Below, one piece after another: positions 7,247-12,516 of a DNA stretch of 12,516 nucleotides. Position 1 is the stretch's first letter. Every line of letters starts with the position of its first letter. The notes under the pieces were generated by a model that was not told where the DNA came from, searched no databases, and saw only the letters and a program-made list of their open reading frames with translations. Position numbers and translations under genes: made by a program. Origin of the DNA: Bacillota bacterium (GTDB lineage Bacteria; Bacillota; Bacilli; Alicyclobacillales; Alicyclobacillaceae); contig JAKADF010000042.1 in NCBI GenBank assembly GCA_021820805.1, positions 1 to 12,516 of the forward strand, written 5' to 3'.

Positions 7247-8737
7247 TTACTCTTCAAACTCAAAATTGCATTCTTGCAAAGGAACAACTTTTGTCTTCTT
7301 CACAAACTTATATCCAAGCCACATTACAATAAACAACGGAATTCCGATATACATTGCTACAACGCCCGCCCAATCAACTTTACCGCCTGTGAATGCAGTG
7401 TAATCTTGTCCAATAATCACGATGGCACAGAGTACAAATGCGAAAATTGGACCAAATGGATACCACTTTGCTTTATAAGGAAGCTTATTCAGGTCACGGC
7501 CTTGGGCAACGTATGCCTTACGGAATCGATAGTGGCTTATTGCAATGCCAAGCCACGCTATAAACCCTGTGAGTGCAGCTGCATTCATGAGCCAAGTGTA
7601 AACAAGACCATTGCCGAACGAGGATGACAAAAACGCTGCAAACCCGATAACAATGTTTACATAAAGTGCATTTGTCGGAACGCCATTGCGGCTAATTTTT
7701 GCCAAAAAGCGCGGAGCTTTTCCGTTCTTAGCAAGCGAGAAGAGCATTCTCGTTGAAACATACATCGCAGAGTTACCTGCTGATAACACAGCCGTTAAAA
7801 TAACCGCGTTCATGACAGAAGCTGCCGCCGCAAGCCCCGCGCGCTTAAATACAAGCGTGAACGGACTTACCGCAATATTATCAACACTTGACTTCAGCAA
7901 ATTCGGATCCGTATACGGCACAAGCATCCCAATAACGAATATAGCAAACACATAGAACAGAAGAATTCTCCAGAAAACTTGTCGAATTGCTTTCGGCACA
8001 CTTTTAGCTGGATTCTCGCTTTCACCAGCAGCCAGCCCAACAACCTCGGTTCCTTGAAAAGCATAACCAGCAATTAGAATAGTGCTGAAAACGGCAAGAA
8101 TTCCACCATGAAAAGATGTTCCGCCAAGTTCAAAATTATGAAACCCAGTCGGATGACCTGTGAAAATACCAAAAATCATTGCGACACCGACAATCAAGAA
8201 AATAATAATGGTCGCAACTTTGATTCCTGCAAACCAATACTCGCCTTCCCCGTAACCCTTAACGGAAAAAATGTTCAACAGGAACATGATTACTAGGAAA
8301 ATGGCACTCCATAATATTGCAGGTGTATTTGGAAACCAGTATTTCATCACTAATGCGCCAGCTGCGAGTTCTGCTGGAAAAGTAATCGCCCATGAATACC
8401 AATAATTCCAACCAAGCGCAAATCCAAGAGCCGGATCTACAAATCTTGTTGCATAAGTCTCGAACGACCCGGAGACCGGGAGCAGTGTTGCCATTTCTCC
8501 AAGGCTTGTCATAACAAAGTAAACCATTGCACCAACAATAATGTACGCAAGCAGCGAACCGCCGGCACCCGCCGAGCTAATTGTCGATCCGCTGGCTACA
8601 AATAGACCTGTACCGCTTGCATCGCCACTTGCTATCATCGATAAGTGCCTGGATTTTAAATCCCGTCTCAGTTTGCCCGATTTATCTTTATGCTCACTGG
8701 GTGAAGGTTGTCTTAAGTCTTCTGCCAGTTGTTCCAC
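7247..8737 (-). CDS. lysP: LysP-like amino acid permease (APC superfamily)
   Basis: A 496-residue cytoplasmic membrane protein with about twelve helices. It is collinear with E. coli LysP by memory: LRRDLKSRHLSMIA (23-36), VYFVMTSLGEMATLLPVSGSF, FALGWNYWYSWA (106-117), SVKGYGEGEYWFAGIKV, FQGTEVVGLAAGESENP (228-243) with both acidic residues of LysP's substrate region, QVFWRILLFYVFAI, AVLSAGNSAMY, and GFIAWLGIAISHYRFR. It probably imports lysine with protons; another cationic amino acid is possible. The first-helix motif, normally GGSIGTG in this family, reads GDASGTG (38-44), a clear oddity. The start is GTG at 8737, with GAGGG 10 bases upstream. The only upstream promoter candidate is weak, and no lysine riboswitch or T-box is visible. 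Confidence 0.9.
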   Translation of the reverse strand: MEQLAEDLRQPSPSEHKDKSGKLRRDLKSRHLSMIASGDASGTGLFVASGSTISSAGAGGSLLAYIIVGAMVYFVMTSLGEMATLLPVSGSFETYATRFVDPALGFALGWNYWYSWAITFPAELAAGALVMKYWFPNTPAILWSAIFLVIMFLLNIFSVKGYGEGEYWFAGIKVATIIIFLIVGVAMIFGIFTGHPTGFHNFELGGTSFHGGILAVFSTILIAGYAFQGTEVVGLAAGESENPAKSVPKAIRQVFWRILLFYVFAIFVIGMLVPYTDPNLLKSSVDNIAVSPFTLVFKRAGLAAAASVMNAVILTAVLSAGNSAMYVSTRMLFSLAKNGKAPRFLAKISRNGVPTNALYVNIVIGFAAFLSSSFGNGLVYTWLMNAAALTGFIAWLGIAISHYRFRKAYVAQGRDLNKLPYKAKWYPFGPIFAFVLCAIVIIGQDYTAFTGGKVDWAGVVAMYIGIPLFIVMWLGYKFVKKTKVVPLQECNFEFEE

Positions 8738-8793
8738 TTGAAATCATCCCTCATTTTTATACGCTTTAATGTATAATATAAACAACAAATAAT

Positions 8794-8822
8794 AGGATAC
8801 GCCCTGTTTGAGATTCTAGCAA
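8794..8822 (-). promoter_or_regulatory. Possible promoter of the permease gene
   Basis: Minus strand TTGCTA (8817-8822), 17-base spacer, TATCCT (8794-8799): four of six matches in each box. The region 8738-8919 is otherwise AT-rich with no recognised RNA element. Confidence 0.35.
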
Positions 8823-8919
8823 TATTAAATTGCAGATTTTGTTGATGAAAAAAGTTCCATTTCACATCTTTATTGCTGTTTACAGTTTCCTATAAAAACA
8901 CCTGCCTTATAAATTTAAT

Positions 8920-8954
8920 GGGCCGCTTGCGGTTAAATTTACCGCAGGCAGCCC
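8920..8954 (-). terminator. Probable terminator downstream of the aldo/keto reductase ending at 8989
   Basis: On the minus strand 8941-8954 pairs with 8920-8933 over 14 positions with one wobble and one mismatch, around a seven-base AAATTTA loop. The stem is GC-rich. The downstream stretch (ATTAAATTTAT) is AT-rich without a clean U-run, so termination is likely but not certain. It lies 35 bases past the stop. Confidence 0.55.
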
Positions 8955-8988
8955 AAACCCGTTCCATATTCCTATTTTGGTAAGTAAT

Positions 8989-9963
8989 TTAGCCAATTTG
9001 ATAAAAATTACGCACCCAACGGTGAGTTTTTAACTTTTGTACTTCCTCTGCAGTTAAGCAGAGTCCGTCGCCAACAGCGCAGTTTCGTTCTACATTACGC
9101 AAAGAGCGCATCCCTGGGATTACAGTTGAAACGGCCTTGTGGCTTAGTATATATCGCAGGGCAATCTCTGCTGCATCATCCATACTGCGACCCAAATCAG
9201 AAACAATCTTTTGCACTCGCTCATAAACTTGCTTCTTTCTGTCCGCAATAAAGTACATGTTCCGAAAATCGCCCTTCGGGAAAGTCGTTTCTGGTGTAAC
9301 TTTTCCTGTCAGTCCGCCTTCATCAAACGGAACTCGGACAATCACGCCAACGCCATGCTTTTCGCACGCTGGGAACAATTCGTCTTCTGGACTTTGGTCA
9401 AATACGTTATAGATGACCTGTACGGTATCGACCACGCCAGTTTCAATTAATTTGATTGCATTTGCAGGCTGATGGTCGTTAATCGACACACCAAAAAACC
9501 GTATTTTCCCTTGTTCCTTTAGTTTCGTAACAGCTTCCAGCCAGTCTCCCTTGTGAACCCATTCATCTGACCATACATGCAATTGCTGCACGTCGATGGC
9601 TTCAACCTTTAAATTTTGGAGACTTTGTTCAGTGCATTCGATGATGTACTGACCTGGAAAAGCTTGTTCAACCGGTACACCTGCCGGAGCCGGCCATATT
9701 AGATTTTTTGGCGGAACCTTTGACGATACATAAACCGTCTCTGTACGTTCACGAATAACTTGCCCGACCAATTGCTCACTATGCCCTTGTCCGTACGACA
9801 GTGCCGTATCGATGAAATTGAGTCCTAAATCAATACTTTTATGTAATGCCTTTATCGATTCTTTATCATCGGCACCAAGCCACTGTGATTTCCCAATTCC
9901 CCAACTGCCATATCCAATTTCTGAAATCTTCAATCCCGTCTTGCCAAGTTCACGATAGTTCAC
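8989..9963 (-). CDS. Aldo/keto reductase
   Basis: A 324-residue NADPH-dependent reductase. The catalytic tetrad is D52 (NFIDTALSYG), Y57, K82 (VSSKVPP) and H129 (VQQLHVW). The long insertion between K82 and H129 (about 85-105, containing PAPAGVPVEQAFPGQY), the H-V-W after the catalytic histidine, and the end sequence HRWVRNFY set it apart from the two other reductases here. TVIPGMRSLRNVERN (about 283-297) is the cofactor-binding segment. The substrate is unknown. The start is GTG at 9963, with GGGGGG 7 bases before it; no ATG fits. It lies 97 bases after the next reductase gene and may be cotranscribed with it or use a weak promoter at 10002-10029. Confidence 0.92.
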   Translation of the reverse strand: MNYRELGKTGLKISEIGYGSWGIGKSQWLGADDKESIKALHKSIDLGLNFIDTALSYGQGHSEQLVGQVIRERTETVYVSSKVPPKNLIWPAPAGVPVEQAFPGQYIIECTEQSLQNLKVEAIDVQQLHVWSDEWVHKGDWLEAVTKLKEQGKIRFFGVSINDHQPANAIKLIETGVVDTVQVIYNVFDQSPEDELFPACEKHGVGVIVRVPFDEGGLTGKVTPETTFPKGDFRNMYFIADRKKQVYERVQKIVSDLGRSMDDAAEIALRYILSHKAVSTVIPGMRSLRNVERNCAVGDGLCLTAEEVQKLKTHRWVRNFYQIG

Positions 9964-9983
9964 TTAGTAGCCCCCCAATCTCT

Positions 9984-10022
9984 AGAGGAAATACATCGTA
10001 CTTTATATCGAACTTTTCCTCT
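9984..10022. repeat. 8-bp inverted repeat around the putative promoter of the reductase gene
   Basis: AGAGGAAA (9984-9991) and TTTCCTCT (10015-10022) are perfect complements, 23 bases apart. They enclose the -10 candidate TATAAA (minus strand, 10002-10007), whose -35 partner would be TTAATG (10024-10029) at 16 bases. No U-run follows, so this is not a clear terminator; it may be a regulator site or chance. Confidence 0.3.
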
Positions 10023-10060
10023 TCATTAACATTCTATCACTCACTTGCTGCTCTCTTAAC

Positions 10061-11041
<981 letters not shown>

Positions 11042-11059
11042 ATGTTCACTTCCCTCCAT

Positions 11060-11122
11060 TCATCGAACTTTTAAAACGATTTTTCCTCTTGCATGATGAG
11101 ATTCGCTCTGTTCATGAGCTTT
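11060..11122 (-). pseudogene. Out-of-frame remnant of the C-terminus of the upstream oxidoreductase
   Basis: In the frame one base ahead of the oxidoreductase, codons from 11122 read KAHEQSESHHARGKIVLKVR and then TGA (11060-11062). This is the standard last strand and tail of quinone-oxidoreductase-like proteins. It has no start of its own. Together with the gene at 11112-11978 it shows that an out-of-frame change, net about -11 bases by family length, separated tail from body. Confidence 0.8.
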
Positions 11123-11978
11123 CAAGTGGAAAAACCGCACCAATAACAGATTTGACCTTGCCTTGCTCAATCAACTGGCCAAGCTTTGCAAGCTTCTTGC
11201 CGTCTGGCTGTAGGAAAAAGTAGGCTGTTCTAACACCATGCTGTTCTTCCAATGCTTTATCTGGCAAGGATGCGATTGAAACAAGAATCCCGTCTTTTCG
11301 TAGAACTTTATAGCTCTTCTCTTGTACCTCACCGCCAATTGTGTCAAAAACAACATCGTAATCAGACAGGACCATTGAAAAGTCTTCATTCGTATAATCG
11401 ATTACTTCATCCGCACCGATAGATGTAACAAACTGGACATTTCTGCTGCTGACTGTAGTCGTAACATTCGCACCCATGGCTTTAGCAATCTGGATTGCGT
11501 ACGTGCCAACACCGCCGGATCCGCCATGAATTAAGACTTTCTGTCCTGGCTTGATTTGTGAAATTTCAATGAGTGCTTCCCAAGCGGTAAGCCCAGCGAG
11601 CGGAACTGCCGCCGCTTCTTCAAAAGACATATTTTTCGGTTTTCGTGCTACAAGCCCCGCATCAACTGCGACAAACTCCGCATACGTACCATTTCGGTCA
11701 ATTGCGGGTCGCGTGAAAACTTCATCCCCGACCTTAAACTCTGTTACTTCTGAACCAACTTGAGTTACAACGCCTGCTGCATCCCAACCAAGAATGAGCG
11801 GAAATTCATATGTAATTCTTTTTTGCAAATAACCTTCACGGATTTTCCAATCCACGGGATTTACAGAAGCTGCATGAACCTTGATGAGAACGTCATTATT
11901 TTGAAGCGTTGGATTTGGAAGCTCTCCGAACCTAAGCTCATCTCGTCCGCCATATTGATTGATGTAAACTACCTTCAT
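11112..11978 (-). CDS. NADP-dependent medium-chain oxidoreductase (quinone-oxidoreductase-like), C-terminally frameshifted
   Basis: A 288-residue member of the zinc-independent MDR family, which reduces quinones or enones with NADPH. Residues 1-125 are the GroES-like catalytic domain (VHAASVNPVDWKIREG, LGWDAAGVVTQVG, GDEVF). A Rossmann fold follows, with VLIHGGSGGVGTYAIQIAKAMGA (148-170). No structural-zinc cysteine cluster is present. The ribosome site GAGGAGG (11988-11994) lies 9 bases before ATG 11978, which rules out the longer reading from 11996. The protein ends at FPLESS, where relatives continue with about five residues and then AHE to a final strand. That tail is intact in the next frame (11060-11122), so the encoded protein lacks about 22 residues and the last strand of the catalytic domain; it may be unstable or inactive. 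Only resequencing separates a true mutation from an error. Confidence 0.88.
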   Translation of the reverse strand: MKVVYINQYGGRDELRFGELPNPTLQNNDVLIKVHAASVNPVDWKIREGYLQKRITYEFPLILGWDAAGVVTQVGSEVTEFKVGDEVFTRPAIDRNGTYAEFVAVDAGLVARKPKNMSFEEAAAVPLAGLTAWEALIEISQIKPGQKVLIHGGSGGVGTYAIQIAKAMGANVTTTVSSRNVQFVTSIGADEVIDYTNEDFSMVLSDYDVVFDTIGGEVQEKSYKVLRKDGILVSIASLPDKALEEQHGVRTAYFFLQPDGKKLAKLGQLIEQGKVKSVIGAVFPLESS

Positions 11979-11987
11979 CACAATCAG

Positions 11988-11994
11988 CCTCCTC
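11988..11994 (-). promoter_or_regulatory. Ribosome binding site of the medium-chain oxidoreductase
   Basis: GAGGAGG on the minus strand, 9 bases before ATG 11978. It overlaps the longer in-frame reading from a GTG at 11996, which therefore cannot be the start. Confidence 0.8.
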
Positions 11995-12031
11995 ACTGGT
12001 ACAAAATGTTATGCGCACTGTTTCCCTCCCA

Positions 12032-12060
12032 ATTATACAAGTTTCAACCATACCTATGAA
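12032..12060 (-). promoter_or_regulatory. Promoter of the oxidoreductase-aldo/keto reductase operon
   Basis: Minus strand TTCATA (12055-12060), 17-base spacer, perfect TATAAT (12032-12037). The -35 box overlaps the last codons and the TAG stop of the ABC transporter gene. No terminator separates the two units, so read-through is also possible. Confidence 0.6.
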
Positions 12061-12516
12061 GATTGATTGAGATGGAGCATCTGTTTCTCTAAATCCAACA
12101 TCATTCGGTAGCGGCCGTTTAGCTTTAGCAATTCTGCATGTGTTCCGCGCTCTACAATCCTTCCATGACTCATAACAAGGATTTCATCCATAGATTCGAG
12201 CCCCGCCAACCGATGCGTCACAAGTATCATCGAACGGCCTTGAACAACAGGGCCCAAAGCAGAAAAAAATTGGCGCTCCGTCACTGAATCGAGACCCGCT
12301 GTCGGTTCATCCAATATAACAATCGGGGATTCTCTTAAAGCAAGTCTCGTAAGCGCGAGCCGTTGCCGCTCTCCGCCAGATATTCCCGCACCCGCCTCCC
12401 CAATCATTGAATCGTAACCGTTCTCCTGATTCACAATGAAATCGTGGATTTGAGCCACCCTTGAAGCACGATGAAGCTCTTCATCTGTTGCATCAGGTTT
12501 TGCGATCCGCAAGTTT
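12054..12516 (-). CDS. ABC transporter ATPase domain, CydC/CydD-type thiol exporter, C-terminal part, runs off right edge
   Basis: The last 153 codons of an ABC protein; the start and the membrane domain lie outside the window. Visible in order: NLRIAKPDATDEEL, the signature ISGGERQRLALTRLAL (a variant of LSGGQ), Walker B PIVILDEPTAGLD, the H-loop VTHRLAGLESMDEILVM, and GRIVERGTHAELLKLNGRYRMM. The VTHRLAGLE-DEI-V-GRI-E-GTH pattern is characteristic of CydC/CydD, the permease-ATPase fusion that exports cysteine and glutathione and is needed to mature cytochrome bd. Other exporters of the MsbA/LmrA type share the general motifs, so the exact subunit is inferred. Walker A is not visible. The stop TAG lies within the promoter of the next gene. 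Confidence 0.85.
   Translation of the reverse strand, partial: NLRIAKPDATDEELHRASRVAQIHDFIVNQENGYDSMIGEAGAGISGGERQRLALTRLALRESPIVILDEPTAGLDSVTERQFFSALGPVVQGRSMILVTHRLAGLESMDEILVMSHGRIVERGTHAELLKLNGRYRMMLDLEKQMLHLNQSS

Noticed and set aside
8738..8919. Lysine riboswitch or T-box upstream of the LysP-like gene
   Set aside because: The gap is short and AT-rich and shows none of the conserved lysine-aptamer core segments, no T-box sequence and no terminator hairpin before the GTG start.
9984..10022. Terminator between the two right-hand aldo/keto reductase genes
   Set aside because: The 8-bp repeat has a 23-base AT-rich loop and no U-run after it on the minus strand, so it was kept only as a low-confidence repeat.
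11112..11130. Programmed ribosomal frameshift in the oxidoreductase
   Set aside because: No slippery heptamer or stimulatory structure is evident, and even a +1 shift would leave the protein four residues short of the family pattern; a deletion explains more.
11938..12018. 26-codon leader ORF (GTG start, two Cys codons) overlapping the start of the medium-chain oxidoreductase
   Set aside because: It has a GGGAGGG in front, but the predicted transcription start falls within or just after that site, and the reading runs across the real gene's own start in another frame. Nothing in it resembles a known attenuator peptide.

Overview
The window reads as a chromosomal segment of a low-to-moderate-GC Bacillota, probably of the order Bacillales. 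The evidence is strong purine-rich Shine-Dalgarno sites, frequent GTG and TTG starts, SigA-type promoters with TGN extensions, a SAM-I (S-box) riboswitch acting by transcription termination in front of metY, and a CydC/CydD-type ABC exporter. I cannot name the genus. Genes are dense: no stretch over 300 bases lacks a gene or a recognisable regulatory element.

Left edge (1-860, minus strand): a csoR-like repressor gene followed 15 bases later by a cation diffusion facilitator gene with 19 histidines in its first 42 residues; the latter runs off the left edge. A perfect 10-bp inverted repeat built on C6/G6 tracts fills the spacer of the only visible promoter, so the pair looks like an autoregulated metal-efflux operon.

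Next (960-4660, minus strand): a membrane-anchored phosphodiester glycosidase (NAGPA-domain) protein, an aldo/keto reductase with its own promoter and terminator, and an M29-family metallo-aminopeptidase.

Centre (4658-7224, plus strand): an unrecognised lipoprotein, then a strong promoter whose -35 box overlaps the lipoprotein stop codon, a complete S-box riboswitch with antiterminator and terminator, and metY (O-acetylhomoserine sulfhydrylase). A bidirectional hairpin closes metY and the convergent lysP-like permease.

Right part (7247-12516, minus strand): a LysP-like amino acid permease with an altered TM1 substrate motif, two more aldo/keto reductases of different subfamilies, a medium-chain zinc-independent oxidoreductase whose C-terminus is cut off by a frameshift (the lost tail is still readable in another frame), and the C-terminal ATPase half of a CydC/CydD-type ABC transporter that runs off the right edge.

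Most genes are ordinary housekeeping or stress metabolism: metal efflux, peptide and amino acid use, methionine synthesis under SAM control, and carbonyl reduction. The points that most deserve a second look are the csoR-CDF pairing and its operator, the frameshifted oxidoreductase, the permease motif and the unknown lipoprotein. I did not find a convincing wholly new system.
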